Assembly (NCBI RefSeq): GCF_023736155.1
Contig: NZ_JAMLJJ010000001.1
Coordinates: forward strand, 930,001 to 994,000
Length of the DNA stretch: 64,000 nt
DNA from: Larsenimonas salina
Lineage (GTDB): Bacteria > Pseudomonadota > Gammaproteobacteria > Pseudomonadales > Halomonadaceae
Direction: 5' to 3'
In this document: positions 1-9,228 of the stretch, in pieces
Position numbering within the stretch: the stretch's first letter is position 1
How the letters are laid out: each line of letters opens with the position of its first letter
Translations under genes and position numbers: made by a program
The notes under the pieces: model-generated
The model's input: the letters and a program-made list of their open reading frames with translations, nothing else
Database searches by the model: none
What the model was told of the DNA's origin: nothing

Positions 1-531
<531 letters not shown>

Positions 532-562
532 AAAAAAAAGCCGAACGCATGTTCGGCTTTTA
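532..562 (-). terminator. Intrinsic terminator after the glycosyltransferase gene
   Basis: AAAGCCGAAC-GCAT-GTTCGGCTTT is a perfect 10-bp stem with a 4-base loop and A/T runs on both sides, so it could act in both directions. It lies 20 bases past the stop of the leftward gene at 582. Confidence 0.85.
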
Positions 563-581
563 AATCCTGATCATCAAGGCG

Positions 582-1616
582 TCATACGCCCGCTTTTTTC
601 TGCTTGAATTTCATCATCGTAAAAACAATGGCGAATAAAAGCAGGTCCTGCTGTTTTCGAACCAGACATACCAGAAACTGAATCTTGCGGTCATTTTGAT
701 AAGGTTCAGCCTTGCTGAGGTCGGCATGGCGGCGCGCTTCGCAGGCGTTCGACTTGAACTCCTTGAACGCATCCACCGGATTGGCCGGGCCGTTTCGCTT
801 GGCAATATTCTGAGCGCTATTGATCAGCGCTCGGCTCCAGTGCTTGGCCAGAAAATGCTCATCGTTGATACCTCGTTCGCGCAGAAGGCGCTCGATCCGA
901 CCCAACCCGTAGACAAAATACGAAAACTGCTTGGGGTTGTAGGACGTTGTCAGCGATTCACTTTGGCCAACCACGTACCGGTACGCATGCTCACTGCAGA
1001 TGATGCCGTGTTCGAGAGCGATAAAGGCGTCGAGATTGAATCGAAAATCTTCGCCAAGCGCTACGCCTTCCTCGAAAGCAATCGCATGTCGCGTCAGGAA
1101 CTCGGCGGAGAACATCTTGTTGAATACCGGGTTGAATACACCGGCCTCATAAAGCATCAAAAAATCATGGTCAAAATCGAACTCACCCGCGGCCAGTGTC
1201 GAGCGATTGAGCTCGTGCCCGTCTCGCTCACAGATGGTCGCATAGTTGAATACGGCAATCTCGGCCCTGGCGCGCTGCGCCTTGGCAAGTACGGACATTA
1301 CTTCAGAGGCAAGCAGCTGGTCGTCGGCATCACAAAAGGCGATGTAGTCGCCCTGAGCGGCCTTGATGCCATTGTTACGAGCGACAGACACGCCCCCATT
1401 GACCTGATCGATCACACAAACGTTGGATCGACTCGTCTCAAAGCGCCGGCACTGTTCGAGGCTATCATCCTTCGAGCCGTCGTTGACCAGCACCACCTCG
1501 ACGCCGTCTTGAGGCAACTCGGCAAGATGCTTAAACAAGGTCGCCAGAGATGCCGACGCATTATAGATCGGTACGACAATGCTCAAGTCGAAAACGCGTC
1601 GAGATTCGTTTGTCAT
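582..1616 (-). CDS. Family 2 glycosyltransferase
   Basis: 344 residues. The N-terminus (residues 10-20, LSIVVPIYNASAS) is the nucleotide-sugar-binding start of a GT-A fold family 2 glycosyltransferase. It is followed by VVLVNDGSKDDS (about 41-52), VSVARNNGIKAAQGDYIAF and the metal-binding DAD motif in FCDADDQ (about 95-101). Such enzymes transfer a sugar from UDP/GDP/dTDP donors to a growing polysaccharide or lipid; the sugar and acceptor cannot be told from sequence. There is no transmembrane domain or neighbouring sugar cluster, so it is a lone transferase with its own terminator. The ATG at 1616 has only a weak upstream GGGCG, but the frame and family start agree. Confidence 0.85.
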   Translation of the reverse strand: MTNESRRVFDLSIVVPIYNASASLATLFKHLAELPQDGVEVVLVNDGSKDDSLEQCRRFETSRSNVCVIDQVNGGVSVARNNGIKAAQGDYIAFCDADDQLLASEVMSVLAKAQRARAEIAVFNYATICERDGHELNRSTLAAGEFDFDHDFLMLYEAGVFNPVFNKMFSAEFLTRHAIAFEEGVALGEDFRFNLDAFIALEHGIICSEHAYRYVVGQSESLTTSYNPKQFSYFVYGLGRIERLLRERGINDEHFLAKHWSRALINSAQNIAKRNGPANPVDAFKEFKSNACEARRHADLSKAEPYQNDRKIQFLVCLVRKQQDLLLFAIVFTMMKFKQKKAGV

Positions 1617-2073
1617 ACGCCCATCATCAGTTGGTTGAAATCATCCGAACAAGCTTAAACAAAAGCTGTATACACCGAAAGTAATCACGACTCGAGCAGG
1701 CCGTCTGCGCATGCTTCAGCATACTGGACCTGCACCGAAGTATCGTGACGACATGCAGAATACCTTTAAATAATGAAATATTCTTTTCTAGAAGGGCGCG
1801 AATAATATTTTATTCTTCACGCTCGTTCAACGAAGCTTTAACGACCGAGCCACTGTATAACCCCGCTCTTCACCACTCACCCAGCCGTTTCCTGCCCACG
1901 CAGTTGAAACATATGTGCACGTAGTTGAAGCACACGCCCGCGTAGTTGAAATACTTGAGCCAGACCGCATACCACGTTGAAATACCGGCCTGCCCCAAGA
2001 GCGACCGCTACCCTCTGCCTCCTTACATGAGCTTATCGGAACGCGCGCCACCCACTTTCAAAGGACACACGCG
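1617..2073. other. Divergent intergenic region with helically phased repeats
   Basis: 457 bases between the leftward glycosyltransferase and the rightward acetyltransferase. The left part (about 1760-1820) is A/T-rich. The right part holds four copies of GTTGAA in one orientation (see the repeat entry). One 74-codon open frame runs through the repeats on the minus strand, but it has no ribosome site and odd composition, and I do not call it. Confidence 0.6.
1898..1985 (+). repeat. Array of four GTTGAA direct repeats spaced 21, 21 and 31 bp
   Basis: GTTGAA starts at 1903, 1924, 1945 and 1976. The flanks extend the similarity to a consensus near CACGnAGTTGAA, and the last two copies share GTTGAAATAC. 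Spacings of 21, 21 and 31 bp are two, two and three helical turns, so all copies face the same side of the DNA. That is the layout expected for cooperative binding by a regulator. It lies 92-171 bp upstream of the acetyltransferase start and about 290 bp from the glycosyltransferase start. The binding protein is unknown. Confidence 0.6.
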
Positions 2074-2901
2074 GTGACTTATACCTCTGCGATTCAATTT
2101 ACGGCGATGACGCCATCTCATCTTCAGCAGGCGCAGCGCCTTTCTGCGCTGGCGCAATGGGAGCATCGTCTAGAAGACTGGGAGGCCATGCTTGGTCTTG
2201 CTCAGGGCATTACAGCGCTCGATGATCGGAGTAACGTCATCGGGACTGCCCTCTGGTTCGAACACGACCATGTCACGTCGATCGGCGCGGTGCTGGTCGA
2301 TCAATGCTGGCAGCGCCAAGGTATCGGCCAGACGCTAATGTCGCGCGTCATGGCGGCATCCTCCCACTCGACGTTTTCGCTGGTCGCAACACGCCAGGGA
2401 GAGCCCCTCTATCGCCAAATGGGCTTCAAACAGACGGGAGCCGTTCGCAAGTACCAGGGGCGGGTCAACGAGCGCTCGCCATCACCTTCTGTCGTTTCAG
2501 GGCTGCGTCGCCTACAAGAACGCGATATCCACGTACTGTCGACCCAATGCTCGGCGGCTTTTCTAAGCGCACTTGCCCGTCAGGCAACGGACGCGGTTCT
2601 GATCGAGCGACAAGGCAATATTCACGGCGCTGCGCTGTGTCGTCCTTTCGGCCGTGGGCTTCAAATAGGCCCGGTGATTGCACAAGACGCAATTGATGCC
2701 TGGGCCATGATAGAGGCGCTCCTGGACAACGCGCGAGGCCAGATCGTACGGCTTGATATCGCCGATCAACCGGACTGGGAAATACCGCTTACCCACTGGG
2801 GCATGAACGCCACCCCACCCTCCCAGCGATTGAGTTTCGGCCCGACGCCACCCAGTAGCTCCTATGTGCGCTTCGGCTTGGCGAGTCAGGCCATAGGCTG
2901 A
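2074..2901 (+). CDS. GNAT-family N-acetyltransferase with C-terminal second domain
   Basis: 275 residues. Residues about 10-130 form a GNAT domain with the acetyl-CoA-binding stretch around QRQGIGQTLMSRV (about 83-95) and the usual GEPLYRQMGFKQTG segment. Residues about 150-265 look like the Acetyltransf_18-type second domain (RPFGRGLQIGPVIA, then a helix and VRLDIAD). Two-domain proteins of this type acetylate small amines or are uncharacterised; the substrate is unknown. Translation starts at GTG 2074, supported by AAGGAC seven bases upstream. A phased repeat array lies just upstream, suggesting dedicated regulation. Confidence 0.8.
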   Translation: MTYTSAIQFTAMTPSHLQQAQRLSALAQWEHRLEDWEAMLGLAQGITALDDRSNVIGTALWFEHDHVTSIGAVLVDQCWQRQGIGQTLMSRVMAASSHSTFSLVATRQGEPLYRQMGFKQTGAVRKYQGRVNERSPSPSVVSGLRRLQERDIHVLSTQCSAAFLSALARQATDAVLIERQGNIHGAALCRPFGRGLQIGPVIAQDAIDAWAMIEALLDNARGQIVRLDIADQPDWEIPLTHWGMNATPPSQRLSFGPTPPSSSYVRFGLASQAIG

Positions 2902-3252
2902 CACCTACAAATTTATACATCGGTTGTGCAAAGAGGCTCTTTAACGATAAGAATCACTCGCTAAACCGTGATTTTTAAACGAGATTTATCGCAAGAGAAA
3001 AAATTGATCTTATATTTGTACAAGAACTTCATTTGTGTCATTGTTTAGATGCTGCGCCAAAGGAGATAGGCGAGTCGGGATTTCAAGCACATGGATCATG
3101 TGTTTTTACGTGATCCCAGCCACGCACGATGCGAGGCCAAGGCTGCACCAGGGATGGTGAGGAAAGACAGGCTGGCAAAGGTTGCCCAGCATTCGGTCAC
3201 AATGACCAGATCAATTGCCAGGAAGGCAAACCCGTAAACAAGGAGCGTTTAC
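2902..3252. other. Intergenic region upstream of the zinc-ribbon pair
   Basis: About 350 bases, A/T-rich between 2930 and 3050, presumably carrying the promoter for the two small genes that follow. CACATG-GAT-CATGTG followed by five T (3088-3107) is a short inverted repeat that could be a weak terminator for the acetyltransferase gene or an operator. No gene could be supported. Confidence 0.5.
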
Positions 3253-3504
3253 ATGAACTACGCAATGATGTGCCACCGCTGTGGCAGCTCACATACCAAA
3301 GCGCCGCTTAGCGAATTCGATTGGGATGAGATCGAATGCGCAGACTGCGGTGAATTTCTAGACACGGTTGGTAATTGGGAAGCGTCCCATTCGCCCTCGC
3401 TGGCATTCCAGGCATTGAGCATGTCCAGGACACTCAGCATGCAGATGACGCGTGAAGCTCAGGCTCACGCAAACAAAGGCGCACCGGGGCGCGCGGCCCT
3501 ATGA
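3253..3504 (+). CDS. Small double-CxxC zinc-ribbon protein, first of a coupled pair
   Basis: 83 residues. CHRC at residues 7-10 and CADC at about 29-32 form a four-cysteine zinc ribbon. The rest is a hydrophilic, methionine- and serine-rich tail with no transmembrane segment. AAGGAG lies ten bases before the ATG. Its last four bases (ATGA) contain the start of the next gene, so the two are translationally coupled. I do not recognise a named family. Such ribbons bind nucleic acid or protein partners; which applies here is unknown. Confidence 0.75.
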   Translation: MNYAMMCHRCGSSHTKAPLSEFDWDEIECADCGEFLDTVGNWEASHSPSLAFQALSMSRTLSMQMTREAQAHANKGAPGRAAL

Positions 3505-3734
3505 TGCGGGTTGCCTTGGATATGGAATGCAACGAATGCGGGCATGATCAATTCATGTTACCGGTTCAGAAAAAACAGGGCGATCAAGTTACATGTGTTC
3601 AATGTGGTAAATCCACATGTCATACCGCAGATCTGAAATCAGCTCTTGGTGCATTCGCCAAGTACAACACTGTTCCTGATCCTACGCTTGAAAACGCAAC
3701 CGATACATTGGGGCGCATGCGCAAGAACGCCTAA
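3501..3734 (+). CDS. Small double-CxxC zinc-ribbon protein, second of a coupled pair
   Basis: 77 residues. CNEC at about 10-13 and CVQC at about 32-35 give a second four-cysteine ribbon, with a further isolated cysteine three residues on (CGKSTC). The C-terminal half (LKSALGAFAKYN) is probably helical. Its ATG overlaps the stop of the preceding zinc-ribbon gene by four bases, and an intrinsic terminator follows 40 bases after its stop, so the two genes form a closed bicistronic unit. Function is unknown. Confidence 0.75.
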   Translation: MMRVALDMECNECGHDQFMLPVQKKQGDQVTCVQCGKSTCHTADLKSALGAFAKYNTVPDPTLENATDTLGRMRKNA

Positions 3735-3774
3735 CGCGCTTGAGGCATTTCTGCCCCACATCGCGATATCCGCA

Positions 3775-3808
3775 TAAAAAAAGCCTGCTCTTAAGCAGGC
3801 TTTTTTTG
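3775..3808. terminator. Bidirectional terminator between the zinc-ribbon pair and glgX
   Basis: AAAAAAAGCCTGCTcttaAGCAGGCTTTTTTT is a strong stem with A and T runs on either side. It lies between two convergent transcription units, the zinc-ribbon pair (rightward) and the glg-tre operon (leftward), and can serve both. Confidence 0.9.
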
Positions 3809-3838
3809 ATGCATCGTCATACGTTGGTCGTTTTCGCC

Positions 3839-6031
3839 CTACCCTCGACGAATCAACTCCATCAAGACCATTGAACGCGGCTGAACCTGATAGGTCGAAC
3901 CGAACTCGAAGTTACTGCCCTGAGCATTGCACGCGTCGGCCGTATCCAGCCTGAACATCCAGAACCGCCCTTGGGAAGCTTCGGGAAGCGGCCAGTCGAT
4001 TTCACTGTCATTGCCGTTGAACAGGATGAGCAGGGTACTGTCGGAACCGGCCCGACGAATGCCTGTGGGCTGTGCCCGACCGTCGAGAACAACGGCCACA
4101 TTCAAACGCGACGGATCTTCCCATGCTTCCGGGGTCATGTCCTCGCCGTCTACGGTCATCCAGCTGACATCGCGGACCTGAAGCTCTTCGTTCCAGTCAC
4201 CGGTCATGAACCGGCTGCGCCTTAAAATCGGATAATGGCGACGAAGTCGAATCAAATACCGAGTGAAATCGAGAAGTGAACGACCTTCCTCGGACATATT
4301 CCAGTCGACCCAGCCGATCTCGCTGTCCTGACAGTAGGCGTTGTTGTTGCCTTCCTGCGTGCGTGCAAATTCGTCGCCGGCAAGAATCATCGGCGTACCT
4401 TGTGCAAACAGAAGCGTGGCCATCAGGTTGCGCATTTGCTTCATCCGAAGCGCACTGATTTCCTCGTCTTCAGTAAAGCCTTCGACCCCGTGGTTCCACG
4501 AGCGGTTATCGTCGTGCCCATCGTTGTTGTCTTCGCCGTTGGCCTCATTGTGCTTGTCGTTGTACGTCACCAAATCACGCAGGGTGAAGCCATCGTGCGC
4601 GGTGATGAAGTTGACCGAGGCAAACGGTTTGCGTCCGCGGTGATTGAACAGGTCTTCCGAGCCCATGAGTCGGGTGGCGAAATCCGGCAGCGTACTTTCA
4701 TCGCCACGCCAGAACGCCCGCACCGTATCGCGGAACCGATCGTTCCACTCGGCCCATCCAGGCGGGAAACCACCCACTTGATAGCCACCCGGGCCACAGT
4801 CCCACGGTTCGGCAATCAACTTGCATTGAGACAGCTGCGGATCCTGACGGCAGGAATCCAGAAACCCTCCCCCTTCATCAAAGCCATGCGGCTCACGGCC
4901 AAGAATGGTTGCCAGGTCGAATCGAAACCCATCGACGCGCATCTCCTTGGCCCAATACCTCAGGGAGTCCGTCACCATCTGAAGCACGCGCGGGTGGGAG
5001 AGATTCAGCGTGTTGCCGGTCCCGGTGTCGTTGATGTAATAGCGCGGCTCGTCAGGCATCAGACGATAGTAGCTCGCGTTATCGATGCCTTTCCAGGAAA
5101 GCGTCGGCCCGAGTTCGTTGCCTTCTGCGGTGTGGTTGTACACCACATCCAAAATGATCTCGAAGCCTCTCGCATGCGCGCTCGCCACCATCTGCTTGAA
5201 TTCGCTGATGCTGCTGGAGGCCATGTACTTCGAGTGCGGCGCGAAAAACGCAAGGGTGTTGTAGCCCCAGTAGTTATGAAGCCCCTTTTCCTGCAGGTGC
5301 CGGTCATCGGCAAAGGCATGAATGGGCATCAACTCGAGCGAACTGACACCAAGACGCTGCAGGTGATCGAGAATGGCCGGGTCGCTAAGCCCTGAAAACG
5401 TTCCTCGAACCGCCTCATCGACCTCGGGGTGACGCATGGTCAGCCCTTTTACATGCGCCTCGTAAATGACGGTGTCCTGCCACGGAACATGCACCGGCTG
5501 AGAACGCCCCCAGGTAAAGGCGGGGTCCACGACTCGGCACTTGGGCATGAACGGCGCGCTATCACGCTCATCGAAGCTGAGATCGCCGTCTTCATGGCCA
5601 ATGGTGTAGCCATAAAGCGCATCGTCCCACACCAGCTCACCAGTGATCTGTCGTGTACAGGGGTCGATCAACAGTTTATTTGGGTTGAAGCGATGGCCCT
5701 TTTCCGGCTCATAGGGGCCATGTACTCGATAGCCATAGAGCTGGCCGGGCCGGGCCTCGGGCAGATAGCCATGCCAGACTTCGTCGGTGAACTCCGGAAG
5801 CTCAATGCGCTCGAGCTCCTCTTCGCCATCCTCACTGAAAAGACACAGCTCCACCTTGGTCGCGTGGGCCGAAAAAAGGGCAAAATTGACGCCCAATCCG
5901 TCCCAGGTCGAGCCAAGGGGGTAAGGAAGCCCTTCTTCGATGCGCCTTGAACTGTACCGATGCGAGCCACGCTCACTGTCGGCCACACTGCCAGGCGTCG
6001 GTGCCCCTGGATGAATCGCTGTATTTCTCAT
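3839..6031 (-). CDS. glgX: Glycogen debranching enzyme (isoamylase type, GH13_11)
   Basis: 730 residues, the usual GlgX/TreX length. An N-terminal CBM48-like domain (PLGSTWDGLGVNFALFSAHA, about 37-56) is followed by the TIM barrel. The barrel holds DVVYNHTAEGN, the nucleophile segment GFRFDLATILGRE (Asp), the acid/base LIAEPWDCGPGGYQVG (Glu) and FITAHDGFTL (His-Asp). The enzyme hydrolyses alpha-1,6 branches of glycogen or limit dextrin and releases linear maltooligosaccharides, which TreY encoded upstream can use. It is the last gene of the operon. Its ATG overlaps the stop of the DUF2934 gene by four bases, and the bidirectional terminator at 3775-3808 closes the unit. Confidence 0.94.
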   Translation of the reverse strand: MRNTAIHPGAPTPGSVADSERGSHRYSSRRIEEGLPYPLGSTWDGLGVNFALFSAHATKVELCLFSEDGEEELERIELPEFTDEVWHGYLPEARPGQLYGYRVHGPYEPEKGHRFNPNKLLIDPCTRQITGELVWDDALYGYTIGHEDGDLSFDERDSAPFMPKCRVVDPAFTWGRSQPVHVPWQDTVIYEAHVKGLTMRHPEVDEAVRGTFSGLSDPAILDHLQRLGVSSLELMPIHAFADDRHLQEKGLHNYWGYNTLAFFAPHSKYMASSSISEFKQMVASAHARGFEIILDVVYNHTAEGNELGPTLSWKGIDNASYYRLMPDEPRYYINDTGTGNTLNLSHPRVLQMVTDSLRYWAKEMRVDGFRFDLATILGREPHGFDEGGGFLDSCRQDPQLSQCKLIAEPWDCGPGGYQVGGFPPGWAEWNDRFRDTVRAFWRGDESTLPDFATRLMGSEDLFNHRGRKPFASVNFITAHDGFTLRDLVTYNDKHNEANGEDNNDGHDDNRSWNHGVEGFTEDEEISALRMKQMRNLMATLLFAQGTPMILAGDEFARTQEGNNNAYCQDSEIGWVDWNMSEEGRSLLDFTRYLIRLRRHYPILRRSRFMTGDWNEELQVRDVSWMTVDGEDMTPEAWEDPSRLNVAVVLDGRAQPTGIRRAGSDSTLLILFNGNDSEIDWPLPEASQGRFWMFRLDTADACNAQGSNFEFGSTYQVQPRSMVLMELIRRG

Positions 6032-6435
6032 GCACGGTTACTCTTTCGACGAGTGCGGCTCGTGGTCGAGCTATCGTCCGCAGGCGTCGTTTCGGAAGAA
6101 GTGTCTGAGGTGTCTGAGGTCTCTGTCTTGGCCGTAGCCTTGGCAGGTGCCTTGCGTGGCCGGGAAGCCGCTTTTGTCTTCGAAGCACTTTTTGATTTTT
6201 CGGTGCTTGTTGAACTCTTGCGCCGAGTCGACTTAACCGTCGGCGGCACCTCAGCGCTCTGTTCGGTCTTCTCGGGCGGCTTGCGGGTCACCGGCTCCGG
6301 CGGCACATCGGTCACCCGCTCGGCCGCCACCAGCCGGCTGGCCATTTCCCAGTGACGCTCGGCCTGCCCATCCGGGCGACCTTCCACTTCCCACAGTCGA
6401 TAGGCCAACAACCGTACTCTCAACTGATCATCCAT
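6028..6435 (-). CDS. DUF2934-domain protein with Lys/Ser/Thr/Ala-rich tail
   Basis: 135 residues from the ATG at 6435, chosen because GGAG lies nine bases upstream; an ATG at 6450 has no ribosome site. Residues about 5-40 (LLAYRLWEVEGRPDGQAERH) match the short DUF2934 helix pair. The remaining hundred residues are a basic, low-complexity tail rich in Lys, Ser, Thr and Ala, resembling histone H1-like tails. It sits between treY and glgX and shares the ATGA overlap with glgX. DUF2934 proteins are known beside glycogen and trehalose genes, but no activity is established. A structural or regulatory role in glycogen metabolism is inference. Confidence 0.75.
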   Translation of the reverse strand: MDDQLRVRLLAYRLWEVEGRPDGQAERHWEMASRLVAAERVTDVPPEPVTRKPPEKTEQSAEVPPTVKSTRRKSSTSTEKSKSASKTKAASRPRKAPAKATAKTETSDTSDTSSETTPADDSSTTSRTRRKSNRA

Positions 6436-6455
6436 TCGGTGATACTCCATATCGA

Positions 6456-6477
6456 AACCGCGCCATCAGGGCGCGGC
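6456..6477 (-). other. Intercistronic hairpin between treY and the DUF2934 gene
   Basis: CCGCGCC-ATCA-GGGCGCGG forms a compact GC stem just after the treY stop, in the only real gap (57 bases) of the operon. There is no U-tract, so it is more likely an mRNA-stabilising or partial attenuating element than a terminator. Confidence 0.5.
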
Positions 6478-6492
6478 GTCCCTATCCAGGGA

Positions 6493-9228
6493 TTAATAGT
6501 GTTCGTTTGAGGCACTTGCCTCACAGTAATCGACGGCCTCTTCAGCCCCCTTAACGCCGGCCCTGGCCACTAAAACGGCAAAGGGCATGACCGTCAGCAG
6601 TGACGAAAGCTCAATATCATCGGTCACGACCTGGCCACCGAGCAGGTCAGTGAAGGTCATTCCGCGGTCGTGCTCGGCGAGCAGCACCCGGGTCTCCCCC
6701 CAGCGCGCACTGTCTATTTGAAGACCATGCATGCCCTGAAGCAGGGCACGCGTCGTCCGAGGCGCGATCACCAACACTCTGTGATCCTCGAACTGACGCC
6801 GAAACGCGATCACGTGCTCGGAAAGCGCACCCTGTACCGTAAGCGCGTCATAATCGCCGCGGGAAAACAGCTCGGGCTGCTGGTTACGAAGCGTCAATAG
6901 TTCCTGAATCATGGCCTGCTTGATGCGGCCATCACGCCAGCTGCCAAGCAGTGTCGGCAATGGCATTGCTTCCTGACGACGGCGGCGCTCAAAGTCGACC
7001 GGGCGACGATTGTCGGGGTCGACCAGTGAGAAATCCCACCGCTCACAGCCTTGATAGGTATCGGGAATGCCCGGCATCGTGAGTTTCAAAAGCACCTGAA
7101 CCAGGCCATTCAACGCCCCCGGTGCAGCGACGGACTCGATAAACGCATGAAGTCGAACGCGCGCAAGCTGGCCCGCGTCACTGCACAGCAGTGCGTTGAC
7201 AAAATCACGACACCGGGCCTCATACGCCTCGTCCGGGTAAAGCCAGTGCGAGCGCTGTTTGCCTTCCCGAAGCGCCTTTTGATGCCAGTTGACGACCCGC
7301 TCGGCAAACGTCGAAAGCCCCTCGGCGTCATCGGCGCCAAGCTCCAGCGGCCAGGCCCCGACCAAAATCTGAAACACGAACCAGGCATCGACAGGATGGA
7401 ACGTTTCTCCTCCATCGAGTGCCTGAGCGGCCGTCCGGTAGGCCTCAAACTCCGCCACCGCATCCTCGCCGAATTCCGACAGTGCCGCCAGCCGCGCGCG
7501 CACGTCTTCGCCCCGTTTGTGATCATGGGTGGCGGTGGTCAGCAGTGTTTCCGGCCAGTGCGCCACCGTATGACGGTTGAAGGCATGAAAGGCCTCGACG
7601 GAATCGGCGAATCGAGCCCCATCGAAACCGACGTCGTTTCGTGAAAAGAGCACGGCGTGGCGATACCCGGCGGTATCTTCCACGGCCTTGGCCGCGAGCG
7701 GCGCCGTCAACTGAGCAAAACGAAGCCGCGCCTGCCCCCAAAGTTCATCCTCGGCAAAACTCTGCTTGGATAATCCAGCCACCAGGTACTCGAGCACGCC
7801 CTGATCCGGCGGTGCCAAACGCACACCCGCCTTGTCCTGTACCCGGTTCCAAAGCTCCGACTCGTCGGTATCGCCGTAGGCGCGATAGACATCGAACTCG
7901 GTGGCCAACGCATGAAGAGCCCGACGCAGCATCATCGGCGTGATATCCCGTAACTCGACGCGCGCACGAGCGCAGCGCACGAGCGCCTGCAGCACACGGT
8001 CAAATTCGGCCGCCAGGTTCGAGGCCATCAACTCCTGCCGCGCAGCAAGCACCTCGTCGTGAAATCCTGCGCCAGACTCGCTCAGGGTGTTCCAAAGTGC
8101 TGTCAGCGGCGCTTCGCCGGCGGGCTCATGCTGAATGACCGATAACACGTTCATGGCGTCATAGCCCGTTGTCCCCGTCACGGGCCAACTGTCGGGCAGC
8201 GCTTCCTGACCTTCGAGAATCTTTTCGACCCAGATCGGGACCGGCCCGGCAGGCGCATCCAACGGACGCCCCTGAGCGGCACGGTCAAGCCCTGCCCGTA
8301 ACTGCGCACAATAACCGCCGGGGTCGGCAAGGCCATCGATATGATCGATACGAACGCCATCGACCAACCCGCGTTCGACCAGCTCGAACAGATAGCCATG
8401 GGTCAGCTCGAATACCCACGCGTGCTGAACCTGAACCGCACCAAGCTCGGTAATGTCGAAAAACCGGCGCCAGTTCAGCCAGTCATTGGCAGTTCGCCAG
8501 TGAGCCAGCCGGTAATGCTGGTCCTCGAGCAATGCATGACGCCGTTGCGCACGATCAGGGTGCGTATTGAACGCCTCTAACGCCTCATTCAGCCGCCGTT
8601 TGCTCTCATCGGTTTCAAGCAAGGCAGTCAGTCCACCGTCTTCACCGCCATCAAGGCCCAGCTCAGCCAAAACGCGCGGCTGGTCCTCTGGGCGAAGCGG
8701 GAACACGTGCTCGAAATAGGTGAACTGGAATTCGCTTTCGATCTCATCGACAGACAGCGTCAACGCATCCTGCTCGAGCATCTCGCCGTAGGGTTCACCA
8801 AGAAAGGGAACAAGAACCCTGTTGTGAAGCGTCGGGTCGCCGCATTGCCAGTCGACATCGAACATGTCGGCCAGACGGCTCGAGCGACCGTTTCGCAGAA
8901 GCTCGAGCCAATACACGTTTTCACTGCCGCCAACAGCCAGATGGTTGGGCACGATGTCAACGACCAGGCCCATCTCTCGCGCTCGAAGCGCTGACACCAG
9001 CCGCAGAAGCGCCGCCTCCCCACCAAGCTCTGGATCGATGCGCGTGGGATCGACACCGTCATAGCCATGGGTCGACCCGGCCCGCGAGGCCCAAATGGGT
9101 GAGGCGTAGACATGGCTGATGCCAAGGCCCTGCAGATAGTCGAGCTGGTCGATTGCGTCGTCCAGCGTGAACCCGGCGTGAAATTGAAGCCGCATCGTCG
9201 CGCGAGGCGATGTACCCGGGTCAGTCAT
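6493..9228 (-). CDS. treY: Malto-oligosyltrehalose synthase
   Basis: 911 residues from the ATG at 9228, which has AAGGAG nine bases upstream and overlaps the malQ stop; the frame stays open to 9315 but that extension has no ribosome site. TreY isomerises the reducing-end alpha-1,4 bond of maltodextrin into an alpha,alpha-1,1 (trehalosyl) bond. Visible GH13 signatures are VSHVYASPIW-like ISHVYASPIWASRAGSTHGY near the start, DIVPNHLAV, the nucleophile in GVRIDHIDGLADPGGY and the acid/base in WVEKILEGQE. The very long insert before the C-terminal PGIPDTYQGCE (region VI-like) is typical of the family. It works with TreZ, two genes upstream. Confidence 0.94.
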   Translation of the reverse strand: MTDPGTSPRATMRLQFHAGFTLDDAIDQLDYLQGLGISHVYASPIWASRAGSTHGYDGVDPTRIDPELGGEAALLRLVSALRAREMGLVVDIVPNHLAVGGSENVYWLELLRNGRSSRLADMFDVDWQCGDPTLHNRVLVPFLGEPYGEMLEQDALTLSVDEIESEFQFTYFEHVFPLRPEDQPRVLAELGLDGGEDGGLTALLETDESKRRLNEALEAFNTHPDRAQRRHALLEDQHYRLAHWRTANDWLNWRRFFDITELGAVQVQHAWVFELTHGYLFELVERGLVDGVRIDHIDGLADPGGYCAQLRAGLDRAAQGRPLDAPAGPVPIWVEKILEGQEALPDSWPVTGTTGYDAMNVLSVIQHEPAGEAPLTALWNTLSESGAGFHDEVLAARQELMASNLAAEFDRVLQALVRCARARVELRDITPMMLRRALHALATEFDVYRAYGDTDESELWNRVQDKAGVRLAPPDQGVLEYLVAGLSKQSFAEDELWGQARLRFAQLTAPLAAKAVEDTAGYRHAVLFSRNDVGFDGARFADSVEAFHAFNRHTVAHWPETLLTTATHDHKRGEDVRARLAALSEFGEDAVAEFEAYRTAAQALDGGETFHPVDAWFVFQILVGAWPLELGADDAEGLSTFAERVVNWHQKALREGKQRSHWLYPDEAYEARCRDFVNALLCSDAGQLARVRLHAFIESVAAPGALNGLVQVLLKLTMPGIPDTYQGCERWDFSLVDPDNRRPVDFERRRRQEAMPLPTLLGSWRDGRIKQAMIQELLTLRNQQPELFSRGDYDALTVQGALSEHVIAFRRQFEDHRVLVIAPRTTRALLQGMHGLQIDSARWGETRVLLAEHDRGMTFTDLLGGQVVTDDIELSSLLTVMPFAVLVARAGVKGAEEAVDYCEASASNEHY

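Noticed and set aside
1898-1985. CRISPR-like array
   Set aside because: Repeats are only 6-10 bp long, spacers are 15-25 bp, and there is no leader or cas gene.
1827-2051. 74-codon minus-strand open frame through the GTTGAA repeats
   Set aside because: No ribosome site, no family pattern, and the repeats give an artificial composition; the region reads better as a regulatory array.
3129-3311. 60-codon open frame before the zinc-ribbon genes
   Set aside because: Overlaps the better-supported gene at 3253, with no ribosome site and no pattern.
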